DNA of 64,000 nucleotides from Fenollaria massiliensis (lineage in GTDB: Bacteria > Bacillota > Clostridia > Tissierellales > Peptoniphilaceae): NCBI RefSeq assembly GCF_000312505.2, contig NZ_HG326225.1, positions 262,249 through 326,248 of the forward strand, in the 5' to 3' direction. Below the pieces are notes generated by a model, which saw only the letters and a list, made by a program, of their open reading frames with translations, did not search any database and had not been told where the DNA came from. The position numbers and the translations under genes are program-made. Below, piece by piece: positions 17,572 to 26,412 of this stretch; the first letter of the stretch is position 1; every line of letters begins with the position of its first letter.

Positions 17572-19050
17572 CTATATTGCAACTTTTCTTTCTAAATATA
17601 TAGTCTCTACATTATTTAATTTATTCATAATGTCTTTATCATGTGTAATCATTATAATTATCTTGCCATTATCGTATAAATCAGATATAAGCCTTGAAAT
17701 TGCTTCTTTATTCTCAAGGTCTAAGAAGTTTGTTGGCTCATCTATAATATACACACTCTTATCTGTTAATAGTGATAGATCAAATTGCGCCTTTTTCCTT
17801 TGTCCTGATGACATCTTAGATTTGTCCTCAAGCACGCCAAACTTTGATATCAAGTAATCTGCTGGTATATAAACTATGTCTGAGTATGAAAGGTCTTTTA
17901 ATTCTTCATCATTAATATATATCTTGCCCTTATATCTCTTGTTATAATTAAGTATTGCCTCGACTATAGTTGTCTTGCCAGTACCATTGTCACCGCAGAT
18001 AATATTGATATGTGACGCATCAAAGCAAGCGTTGACTTTTTCGTTCAAAATAGTATTATCTTTACTTAAACACTCAAAATCTTTTAGTTCAATAGTTTTT
18101 ATCTTATCATCTTTATACTTAGCTGCTTCTATCTCTAAAAATTCAGCAAAATTATTGATGGCTGGTTTATCGCTTAAATATTCATTTCTTATATCAAATA
18201 GCTCTTGCACTGGTCCCCAAAACTGAGAAACATAGAGCTGTGAAGCAAAGAATGCACCTATACTTATACTGCCATTGAAAACAAAGTAGCCTGAAAGTAT
18301 AGTCATCATAAGTATAACGCCATTTAAAATAAAATATATCATCCAATTTTCAACTAAGGATTGTAATTTGAATTTTTTAAACAAAGTGTTCTTATACTTT
18401 TCTAAATAATCTTTTATATTAAATAGCTGCTTCTTATCTAAAAGCCTTTCAGACTTGTTTATCTCGTACTTATCCAAGATGTAGCCGTTGATATTTTGTG
18501 TGTTTTGAATATTTTCTTCTGAGTAATCAGAAATTTTATCGCCAAGCTTGTATGAAACGTAAGCACCTACTGGCACACTTATAAGCATGACAAATGCAAG
18601 TGGTACCGATATAGTAAGCATTATCACAAAGATGAAGACCATCGTGATGAATTGAAAGACTACATTGACTGGCGTCTTGAATATGTATTTACTAACAGCA
18701 TCGAGATTATGTGTGATCTCTTGATTGATCTTGTCACGACTAATATTATTAGTTTTGAGATTGTATCTTAAAAGATTATCATCAAGCTTTTCATATATAT
18801 TAATGGTCGAGCGAGTACTTGCCTCTCCCTCAATGATGTCAAAAAAGTACATAACTCCTTGACCTGCCACAAACAAAATTATATTGTATATAGCGTATAA
18901 AATCATCTTATTAAAGTCCTTCGCAACTGATGCATCTATAAATATACCAGATAGATATGGACTTAAAAGAAAAGTTATTTTATATAGTATATATATGATG
19001 ATGTAGCTAAAGAAATCTTTATTCGAAACATATTTTCTTAATTTCCACAT
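17572..19050 (-). CDS. ABC exporter half-transporter, atypical ATPase motifs
   Basis: Exporter-fold ABC protein of 492 residues with about six membrane helices. Walker A is GDNGTGKTT (about residue 353). The signature reads MSSGQRKK rather than LSGGQ, and the usual Q-loop glutamine appears replaced (VYIPADY). Walker B YIIDEPTNFLD and the H-loop MITHDK are intact. This pattern and the short ATPase domain resemble the 527-residue exporter at 24.7 kb more than the full-length ones. It has a GGGGGTGAT ribosome site and is transcribed alone or after the next exporter. Substrate unknown. Confidence 0.88.
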   Translation of the reverse strand: MWKLRKYVSNKDFFSYIIIYILYKITFLLSPYLSGIFIDASVAKDFNKMILYAIYNIILFVAGQGVMYFFDIIEGEASTRSTINIYEKLDDNLLRYNLKTNNISRDKINQEITHNLDAVSKYIFKTPVNVVFQFITMVFIFVIMLTISVPLAFVMLISVPVGAYVSYKLGDKISDYSEENIQNTQNINGYILDKYEINKSERLLDKKQLFNIKDYLEKYKNTLFKKFKLQSLVENWMIYFILNGVILMMTILSGYFVFNGSISIGAFFASQLYVSQFWGPVQELFDIRNEYLSDKPAINNFAEFLEIEAAKYKDDKIKTIELKDFECLSKDNTILNEKVNACFDASHINIICGDNGTGKTTIVEAILNYNKRYKGKIYINDEELKDLSYSDIVYIPADYLISKFGVLEDKSKMSSGQRKKAQFDLSLLTDKSVYIIDEPTNFLDLENKEAISRLISDLYDNGKIIIMITHDKDIMNKLNNVETIYLERKVAI

Positions 19051-19114
19051 AATTTATCACCCCCAAAGTTATATATATGATATCATGAGCTTAAATAAAG
19101 TGCAATACCTTTAT

Positions 19115-19165
19115 TTATTCAATAAAATAGGTGAAGATTTCTCTCCACCTATAATCAATTTATTT
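19115..19165 (-). repeat. 51-bp repeat, copy 1 (ABC gene end plus terminator)
   Basis: Identical to 21058-21108. It includes the last codon and stop of the frameshifted ABC exporter and its terminator hairpin. Confidence 0.85.
19122..19151 (-). terminator. Terminator of the frameshifted ABC exporter
   Basis: On the minus strand TAGGTGGAGAGAAATCTTC ACCTA forms a stem-loop followed by TTTTATT. Confidence 0.85.
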
Positions 19166-20933
19166 TTTATAATACAAAGATGACTGCATCTCATAAAGCT
19201 CTCTGTAGTATGCATCGTTCTTCATCAAGGTCTCATGATTATCAAAGGCTTCAACTCGTCCTTCTTTCAAAACAAGTATTTTATCAGCTTGTCTCACACT
19301 TGCTAGTCTATGTGTAATAAAAAATACAGTCTTTCCTTCTGTTAGTTCTAAAAACTTTTGAAATATTTCATACTCAATCCTTGCATCAAGTGCAGCTGTT
19401 GGCTCATCTAAGATAAGTATGGGCGCCCCTGAATAAAAAGCTCTTGCTAAAGCAAGTCTTTGCCACTGACCGCCTGATATATCCGTGCTGTCCTCAAACC
19501 TCTGTCCAAGCACCTTATCTAAATTAGCTGTAAAATCTTTATCAAATCCACTTTTCTTAAGAGCAAGCTCTATCTCATCAATATTTTCTTTTTTATTTAA
19601 GTCAGATATCACAATATTTTCTCTTATACTTAAATCAAATTTCGCAAAATCTTGAAATATAGCTGCAATCTTTTCTCTATATGCTTCATAGCTGTAATTA
19701 CTTATAGGCACTCCATTAATTAAGATAGCGCCATCGTCAATCTTGTAAAATCTTGATAATAACTTTACCAAAGTAGTTTTACCAGCACCATTCTCACCAA
19801 CAATGGCAATTTTTTCGCCTTTATTTACACTAAAGCTAATATTATTAAGTGTTTTTTTATCGCCATTAGGATAAGTAAAGCTAATATTTTTAAACTCAAT
19901 ACTGTCTATATTTTCTGGCATTTCAAGATTGCCACACTCAAAATCAGTTTTTATTTCATTAAACTTAAAAAACTTTTCCATGTAAAGCAAAGTATCGTAA
20001 AGCAATGAAGAATCTTCAATAAGCCTTGACATACTGTTCATCGCATAAACAACGCTTGATGCAAACAGCATTATAGCTCCAAGTCCAAGGCTACCTTTTC
20101 TAATCGAGTAAATTATATAGATAAATGTTCCAACACTAATTAAAGCTGTTACTATCAAAAAGAAAAGAGAATTTCTAAATTTTTTCTTTCTTTCCTTGTG
20201 TACACCCTTTTTAATCTTATTAAAAGAAGCTGTATATTTATCTATAAAAAATTTATATAGATTATACAGTCTAACCTCTTTTATAGATTTTTGAAGATAA
20301 CAAAGTTTGACTATAGTACTCAAGCTTTCTTGACTCTTCGCTATTAGAAACAAGTGTTTCAAAGGCTTGCGCTTGCAATGAGTAAGCTATGATGGCTTGT
20401 GGCACTAAAACAAATAGCATCGCCAAAGCTATGAGCACGTGAAAGCTAGCGAATATAAATAACATTGATACAAAGAGTATCGCATTAGAAATGATACTCG
20501 TTCCAAAAACCAATAAATTTACTGGCCTCCAGCTCGATTCAGAGCTTAAAATTTCAATGTCATTATAAAAATTATGATCTTCATAATAATCAATGGTCTC
20601 TATCTCTTCTGACTTTTTCATTATGTCATAGTTAAGCTTAAATGTTAAATCATCTGTTAGCTTGCCTTGTACCAATGTTACTAGTGGGGCAAAAACGTTA
20701 TTCAAAAGAAAACTAAGTCCCCATGCAGCAAGAACGATGTATAAAATTTTATTACTTAAACTGAAGACATTGTCAATCAAGTAATTTGCAATATACAAAG
20801 TTATCGATGGCAGCAAAGCTTGTAAAGGAATCACTAAAAGCAGCACGAAGACATTGCTTTTAGACGCACGCCAAAGATACTTGAAGCTTTTAAAGTATAA
20901 ACTCAAGTAATTTTTCACATTATATTTTTTCAA
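19160..20933 (-). pseudogene. ABC exporter half-transporter, split by a +1 frame break
   Basis: Two reading frames together make one full-length exporter. The first (TTG at 20933 behind GAGGTG) covers the membrane domain and ends at 20271 with SSKIYKRG and stop. The second continues with IKEVRLYNLYKFF and has Walker A GENGAGKTT, Q-loop AIFQDF, signature ISGGQWQR, Walker B ILILDEPTAALD and H-loop ITHRLA, all intact. Removing one A from the short A runs at about 20282-20300 restores about 590 residues with the typical KE(V)RLYNL intracellular-loop motif. As written, the second fragment has no good start. This may be a recent pseudogene or a sequencing error. Confidence 0.85.
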
Positions 20934-21057
20934 TTGTTTCACCTCATGATATAATTATATTATTTTCTTACATCATGTAAAATTACCCTCATCGTAATAC
21001 CTCCTGTGAAATTTGTAAAATTATATTTACATCTTAATTATACTACGTAATAATATT

Positions 21058-21108
21058 TTATTCAATAAAATAGGTGAAGATTTCTCTCCACCTATAATCA
21101 ATTTATTT
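21058..21108 (-). repeat. 51-bp repeat, copy 2 (terminator downstream of pepD)
   Basis: Identical to 19115-19165; here it serves as the terminator of the C69 dipeptidase gene (hairpin 21071-21094, T tract 21065-21070). Confidence 0.85.
21065..21094 (-). terminator. Terminator of the C69 dipeptidase gene
   Basis: Same TAGGTG/CACCTA hairpin and T tract as at 19122-19151, 22 bases past the stop codon. Confidence 0.85.
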
Positions 21109-21115
21109 ACTTTTT

Positions 21116-22531
21116 CTATAAATTCTTATCCATTTGGAAAGTTAATTTTGAAGTGAACAAAGCTCTTGTTGCGTAATCTTGTAATTGTTTCTTTGTTTCT
21201 TCGATGAAGTAAGTTGCTGTCTTTTGGTTTTCTTCTGTCAAATATTTCATAAGTTTTTTGTCGTCTAAGCCCTTTGCTCCTTTTTGAATTTCCATAACTC
21301 TTTGTCTGCCATAGACTGCCATACGTTGTAAGAACTCATGTGTATCTCTATTGAATAGCTTGTAATGTTCTTCTGCATAGTATGCGAAAACTTTTGCTAG
21401 CCAGTAAGCGTTGTCGATGTCCATCTTTTCAGGAACTGTTCTGTATTCTTTTGGTGTGTCTTCTACGTAGTTAAAGAATGGTACGTATGGGTTGAATGCT
21501 GTTGTTCCGAAGGATAACCAAGTTACTCCTCTAAGTTTTTCATCTAGATCTGGATATACTTGTAAGATGTGTGAGTGAGCTGTTCTTGATAGTGAGATGC
21601 ATCTGAATCTCTTCTTTTCTTGCTCTGTTCCTTGCCAGCCTATTGGGTCAAATTCTGTTTCGTTATAGTGTGAGCCTAAAACTTTAGCGCAGTCTTCAAC
21701 TGAAATCTTTCTTGTAGCTTTCTTTATAAATGGTATGTCGCCGCAAGTTGGGCCCAAGTCGCATGAGGATAATAATTTATGTGCGTACCAAGCTCTAGGT
21801 GTATTATAAACTCTGTCTAGCTCTCTATATGTGCCAAAAACTTTTCTAAAGTTAAATCCTTCGAAGTCTGGATTTAAGTTATTTTCTTTAACAAATTCTT
21901 CCATGCCTTCTGACCACATATAATTTTCTTTATCATTAAAGTCTATTTGTTCGATGCAAACGTGGTTTGGAGCAACAGCGTAACAATCATCAGGTATTCT
22001 AACTGCTACCCAATGATGTCCTGTAGGTATCTCCATATACCAAGCTTCGTCCTTATCAGCAAATAATATACCATTGCCTTCAGCTGAACCATATTTCTTG
22101 ATAAGTTCACCTAAGAATTTAATTCCGTCACGAGCTGATTTTGCATATGGTGTAACTAAATCATTTATAGCGTCTTCTGCGATACCATCAAGTACTAGTG
22201 GATCAAGAGCTAAAACTCTTTCGTTGCCATATAAGCTTTCAGTCGAGCTAACTGCAACGCCTAGTTCGTTAAAACCTGCTTCAGCATATTGGCCTGGTTC
22301 GTTCTTATCATCTGATGGGATAGCTGTATATCTCATTGCGCCCTTTGGCAATTTAACTTTAACCTTTGTGTTATCTGATTCATAAGTGCTTCCATTTGGT
22401 TTATCTTCATGAACCACAAATTTCTTTAAGTTTATAGCGTCATGATAATCTTCGTTTCTCGCGATGATGATAGTTCCATCTATAGACGCTTTTTTACCAA
22501 CTAATATAGTTGTACACTCTGTTTTTCTCAT
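21116..22531 (-). CDS. pepD: C69-family dipeptidase
   Basis: N-terminal nucleophile dipeptidase of the PepD type, 471 residues. The start MRKTECTTILVGKKAS places the nucleophile at Cys6, followed by IIARNEDYHD, the conserved RNED motif; Cys is exposed by autoprocessing in this family. No signal peptide, so it is probably a cytoplasmic enzyme of peptide catabolism. The ATG at 22531 follows AAAGGAGG; an in-frame ATG 18 codons earlier lies inside the promoter's downstream region without a site. It is monocistronic, with its own promoter and terminator. Confidence 0.92.
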   Translation of the reverse strand: MRKTECTTILVGKKASIDGTIIIARNEDYHDAINLKKFVVHEDKPNGSTYESDNTKVKVKLPKGAMRYTAIPSDDKNEPGQYAEAGFNELGVAVSSTESLYGNERVLALDPLVLDGIAEDAINDLVTPYAKSARDGIKFLGELIKKYGSAEGNGILFADKDEAWYMEIPTGHHWVAVRIPDDCYAVAPNHVCIEQIDFNDKENYMWSEGMEEFVKENNLNPDFEGFNFRKVFGTYRELDRVYNTPRAWYAHKLLSSCDLGPTCGDIPFIKKATRKISVEDCAKVLGSHYNETEFDPIGWQGTEQEKKRFRCISLSRTAHSHILQVYPDLDEKLRGVTWLSFGTTAFNPYVPFFNYVEDTPKEYRTVPEKMDIDNAYWLAKVFAYYAEEHYKLFNRDTHEFLQRMAVYGRQRVMEIQKGAKGLDDKKLMKYLTEENQKTATYFIEETKKQLQDYATRALFTSKLTFQMDKNL

Positions 22532-22576
22532 TAAATAACCTCCTTTATTTACACACATAGTTTTGCCTATATATTT

Positions 22577-22606
22577 ATTATACAACCAAATATATTAATA
22601 CGTCAA
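22577..22606 (-). promoter_or_regulatory. Promoter of the C69 dipeptidase gene
   Basis: On the minus strand TTGACG (22601-22606), an 18-base spacer and TATAAT (22577-22582), 46 bases before the chosen start. Confidence 0.75.
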
Positions 22607-22652
22607 GCGAATTATCCCTTTATCTTGATAATTTTTTAAAATGGCCTAGACG

Positions 22653-22684
22653 TAAAAAGAGTAGGCATAGATGCGCCTACTCTT
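22653..22684 (-). terminator. Terminator of the peroxiredoxin gene
   Basis: AAGAGTAGGC and GCCTACTCTT form a 10-bp stem, followed on the minus strand by TTTTTACG. Confidence 0.9.
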
Positions 22685-22693
22685 GTAAATATC

Positions 22694-23263
22694 TTATATT
22701 GTACCTACTAGATCCATGCCTGGTGTAAGTGTGTCTTCGCCTGGCATCCAGTTTGCTGGACAAACTTTGTCACCGTGTTCGTTAACGAATTTTGAAGCTT
22801 CTACCTTTCTTAGTAATTCCTTAGGGCTTCTGCCTATACCCATATCATGGATTTCATAAGCAGTGATAACGCCGTCTGGATTGATTACGAAAGATCCTCT
22901 GTATGCTTGACCTTCTTCTTCGTTTAAAACTCCAAGCATTCTAGAAAGTTCAAATGCTCTATCAGCTAGCATAACGTATTTAGCTTTTGAAACTGCTGGA
23001 GATGTTTTTTGCCATTCCATGTGAACAAATTCAGAGTCAGTTGAAACTGAATATACTTCGCAGCCAGCTTTCTTAAAGTTTTCATATTCTTCAGCAAGTG
23101 CTTCTAGTTCTGTTGGGCATACAAATGTAAAGTCTCCTGGGTAGAAGAAAAGTACGCTCCAGTGACCCTTTAAGTCTTCATTTGTTACTTGAAAGAAGTC
23201 CTTACCAGCTTGAAATGCATTTACCTTAAATTCGTCTAATTTTTTACCTATTAAATTTGTCAT
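22694..23263 (-). CDS. ahpC: AhpC-type 2-Cys peroxiredoxin
   Basis: Thiol peroxidase that reduces hydrogen peroxide and organic hydroperoxides. The peroxidatic Cys49 lies in FTFVCPTELEAL, the active-site Thr and Arg (SPAVSKAKY, RGSFVINPDG) are present, and the resolving Cys168 is in GDKVCPANW. Length 189 is typical of AhpC. No ahpF-like reductase is adjacent, so electrons must come from a thioredoxin or NADH system elsewhere. AAGGAGG precedes the start; a strong terminator follows. Confidence 0.95.
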   Translation of the reverse strand: MTNLIGKKLDEFKVNAFQAGKDFFQVTNEDLKGHWSVLFFYPGDFTFVCPTELEALAEEYENFKKAGCEVYSVSTDSEFVHMEWQKTSPAVSKAKYVMLADRAFELSRMLGVLNEEEGQAYRGSFVINPDGVITAYEIHDMGIGRSPKELLRKVEASKFVNEHGDKVCPANWMPGEDTLTPGMDLVGTI

Positions 23264-23399
23264 TTTTACCTCCTTATTATAAGCTTTTTTCGCTCAGTTC
23301 ATATATACCCAAAAGATATAAATAAATAACAAAAATATTATATCAACTTTATCCATTTTATGATAAAATATATATAAGAATTTTAAGGAGGCGCATACA

Positions 23400-24662
23400 A
23401 TGATTAATCTTAGTGATTACAAATATAAGTACTTAATTTTATATATATACGCCATATTTTTATTTATAACAGGCTTTGCCTATAATACACCCGATGAAAT
23501 TTATGCAGGTTTAAAACTAATATCCGTCTCATCCGCATCGCTTGTGACAGACTATATGAAGCTTGCAAACATCGGCGCCGCCCTTGTTAATAGCTCCATC
23601 GTAACACTATTTTCAATCATGATGATGAATATTAGAAAGATAGATTTAAAAGGGATACATATAGCAGCAGTCTTCGTTGTATCAGGCTTCTCTTTGTTCG
23701 GTAAAAACTTATTCAACTCAGTACCGCTTATGTTTGGAGTCATGACATTTACAAGGCTATATAAGATAAAGGTCGAGGACAATATCGCAAATGCTCTATT
23801 CGTTACATCACTTGCCCCTATGGTGACAAACGTCTACCTCTTAGTCGGCGGAGTCTTTGGCGTGGTCTGCGCCTTTTTCGCAGGTTTTTTAGTTGGCTTT
23901 ATATTTACGCCGCTTTTAAAACCATTCAAAGAGTTTCATAAAGGCTTTAACCTTTACAATGGCGGCTTCACAGCGGGTATCATCGCTATGTTTTACTCAG
24001 GATTTTTAAAAACCATAAATATAAATCTCCCACAAAAAAGTATAATCTTAAGCGGCTACAACGATAAATTCATGCCACTAATCATGCTAACATCAATACT
24101 TTTCATAGCCTTGGGACTTTGTGAACAAGATGCACTAATAAATTATTTTAAACTGCTTAAAAGAACTGGACCCATGCTTCAAAATTACGAGGCAGAATTT
24201 GGTATCGGTGCTTGCCTAATAAACGCAGGTACCCTAGGTATAGTCTCAACACTTTATGTTCTACTTGTCGGCGGCGAGCTAAACGGGCCAATCATCGGCG
24301 GTATACTGACAATCATGGGCTTTGCCTTCATCGGTAAAGACATAAGAAATGCCCTACCAATATTTTTAGGCATATACGTCGCGAGCCTGATCAACGTCTA
24401 CAACCCGCATGACACAGCACTTCTACTTGCAAGCCTCTTCGGCACAACACTTTGCCCAATCTCAAACTACTACGGTAGCTTCGCAGGCTTCTTGGCAGGC
24501 TTCTTGCACATGGCGCTTATAAACAACGTTGGCGGCCTTCATGCAGGACTAAACCTTTATAACAATGGCTTCTCAGGCGGATTTATAGCTGCCTTCATGG
24601 TACCACTACTAGATACATTCTATAAAAGACCAAAGTATTTGCAGGGTAATAAGGAACAATAG
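23400..24662 (+). CDS. DUF1576 multi-spanning membrane protein
   Basis: Integral membrane protein of 420 residues with about ten helices, belonging to the DUF1576 family; transport is plausible but unproven. The sequence contains two similar units: GFNLYNGGFTAGIIAMF near residue 183 and GLNLYNNGFSGGFIAAF near residue 382, each preceded by a glycine/phenylalanine-rich helix (FFAGFLVGF and FLAGFLHMA). This suggests an internal duplication as in secondary transporters. Strong site AAGGAGGCG; the gene is divergent from ahpC and followed by a terminator. Confidence 0.85.
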   Translation: MINLSDYKYKYLILYIYAIFLFITGFAYNTPDEIYAGLKLISVSSASLVTDYMKLANIGAALVNSSIVTLFSIMMMNIRKIDLKGIHIAAVFVVSGFSLFGKNLFNSVPLMFGVMTFTRLYKIKVEDNIANALFVTSLAPMVTNVYLLVGGVFGVVCAFFAGFLVGFIFTPLLKPFKEFHKGFNLYNGGFTAGIIAMFYSGFLKTININLPQKSIILSGYNDKFMPLIMLTSILFIALGLCEQDALINYFKLLKRTGPMLQNYEAEFGIGACLINAGTLGIVSTLYVLLVGGELNGPIIGGILTIMGFAFIGKDIRNALPIFLGIYVASLINVYNPHDTALLLASLFGTTLCPISNYYGSFAGFLAGFLHMALINNVGGLHAGLNLYNNGFSGGFIAAFMVPLLDTFYKRPKYLQGNKEQ

Positions 24663-24679
24663 TATATGAGATATAAAAG

Positions 24680-24712
24680 AAGCAGATGCATTATGATGTG
24701 CATCTGCTTTTG
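24680..24712 (+). terminator. Terminator between DUF1576 and convergent ABC exporter
   Basis: AAGCAGATGCA and TGCATCTGCTT form an 11-bp stem followed by TTTT; it may serve the convergent minus-strand gene too. Confidence 0.85.
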
Positions 24713-24724
24713 TATTAAACTAAT

Positions 24725-26308
24725 TTATTTAATTCTTATCAATTTTTTATTCTTTATCTCATATACTTTATCAGCAATTTTTTCTATGCTCTCATTATGT
24801 GAGACTAAAATTACTGTTTTATCTTTTGTAAAATCTTTAATACATTCTATAACTAGTTCCGAATTATTTTTATCTATATAATTAAGTGGCTCATCAAAGA
24901 TAAATATTTCTCCTGTGCTTTGAAAAGCTCTTTCAAGCTCTATAAGCTTCTTCTCTCCACCAGATAGATTGTTCATGCTTGAAGCAAGAACTGTATCTAA
25001 GCTAAGATTATTTTTCTCTAAGGCTTTAATTATCTTAGTATCTTTATTTACACTTTTATTTGAAAACATATTGATATTTTCTTCTATATTTCCATAGAAT
25101 ATATCTGCCTTGTCTGGAACTAGCCTTATAATTTTATTTAATATGTTTGATTCTTTATCCACTTCACAGCCATTTAAAAATATTTCTCCACTATAATCAG
25201 TTTCAAGACCTGATATAGCTCTAAGTAGGCTTGTCTTGCCTGAACCATTGCTTCCCTTTATCAGTATCTTCTCGCCTTTTTTTATCTCTAAATTAATTTT
25301 ATCTAAAATAATTTCATTGTAAGTTATGGATAAATCTTTTAGCTCTAAACTTTCAAAATCTTTTGCATCTTCATCTATAAGTTTGCTTTCAAAATTAATT
25401 ACGCTATCCAATCTTTTTTTGTGCATTTCATACAAGGACTTCTCTCTTGGATATGACATGTAAAACTCAATTGGGTTCCATAGCTTTGATACGTATTGAC
25501 TGAATAAAATCAAGGTACCTATGCTGACTGAGCCTTTAAAAACTAAAAAGCCGCCGAAGATGTATATGATTAGGTCGAGTATATTTAAAAGTCCGTTCGA
25601 CATAAAATAATCATAAACTATATCAATCTTGAGTCTTTCAAAAACTTTTTCTAGATACTTATCTAGGCCCGCTTCATTTTTTAAAATAGTATCTTCACTC
25701 GAATTAAAGGCTTTTATCGTGTAATTATAATTATAAAATTCTTCGATATTGCCATTGAGCTTTTCATTTGCTTCTTCTATGTCCTTGTTAACTACAGCTT
25801 CCTTCTCACTCATCTTGTTTTGTATGAAATAAAATATTGGTAGTATTATAAGTATAGATGCACTCAGATAAATATTTTCTCTAAGCATAAGTATTATAAT
25901 TAAAGCCAAATAAATCGCTTTAACTACTCTCTTGTACGGTATTTCTATTATGAAGCTTCTGATGCCTTCAATGTCTGAATTGAAAAGCTGTATGATGGAT
26001 CCTAAAGATTTGCTCTTTAAATTGTTTAAACTTTCAAAACCAAGATAATTGTAAAACTTGCTTCTAAGCCTTCTTAATTCCTTCTCTTCATAATAAATCA
26101 TGAAGTAATATGAAAGAGCTAATGTGCTTATGAAAGCTAATATCAAAATTGTAAATATTATAGCATTAAATTTGAATAAAGTATAATCTTTATCGCTGAC
26201 TGCATCAACTATCTTTTTAATAAAGATAGGTACTGCAAGTGATGTGAGCATATTTATGCTTTGAAATATGTAATATAAATATTTAAGAAGTATATTATTT
26301 TTCTTCAT
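24725..26308 (-). CDS. ABC exporter half-transporter
   Basis: Exporter-fold ABC protein of 527 residues: about six membrane helices, then an ATPase with Walker A GSNGSGKTS (about residue 354), signature LSGGEKK, Walker B IFIFDEPLNYID and H-loop LVSHN. The region of the Q-loop reads RLVPDKAD without a clear glutamine. I chose the ATG at 26308 because GAGGTGATTTAT precedes it; a GTG nine bases earlier overlaps the site. It is one of six exporter genes in 20 kb and has no obvious cargo gene beside it. Confidence 0.88.
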   Translation of the reverse strand: MKKNNILLKYLYYIFQSINMLTSLAVPIFIKKIVDAVSDKDYTLFKFNAIIFTILILAFISTLALSYYFMIYYEEKELRRLRSKFYNYLGFESLNNLKSKSLGSIIQLFNSDIEGIRSFIIEIPYKRVVKAIYLALIIILMLRENIYLSASILIILPIFYFIQNKMSEKEAVVNKDIEEANEKLNGNIEEFYNYNYTIKAFNSSEDTILKNEAGLDKYLEKVFERLKIDIVYDYFMSNGLLNILDLIIYIFGGFLVFKGSVSIGTLILFSQYVSKLWNPIEFYMSYPREKSLYEMHKKRLDSVINFESKLIDEDAKDFESLELKDLSITYNEIILDKINLEIKKGEKILIKGSNGSGKTSLLRAISGLETDYSGEIFLNGCEVDKESNILNKIIRLVPDKADIFYGNIEENINMFSNKSVNKDTKIIKALEKNNLSLDTVLASSMNNLSGGEKKLIELERAFQSTGEIFIFDEPLNYIDKNNSELVIECIKDFTKDKTVILVSHNESIEKIADKVYEIKNKKLIRIK

Positions 26309-26373
26309 ATAAATCACCTCTTAATGTGAATTAATTTAATTATATACCTTAGATCTAATTTTATCAAGATTTG

Positions 26374-26408
26374 CACAAAAAAAGATAAGCTCAATTGAAC
26401 TTATCTTT
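26374..26408 (-). terminator. Terminator of the iron-sulfur protein gene / end of the large block
   Basis: AAAGATAAG and CTTATCTTT flank a short loop; on the minus strand seven T follow. It sits just past the stop codon at 26413. Confidence 0.88.
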
Positions 26409-26412
26409 CTAT

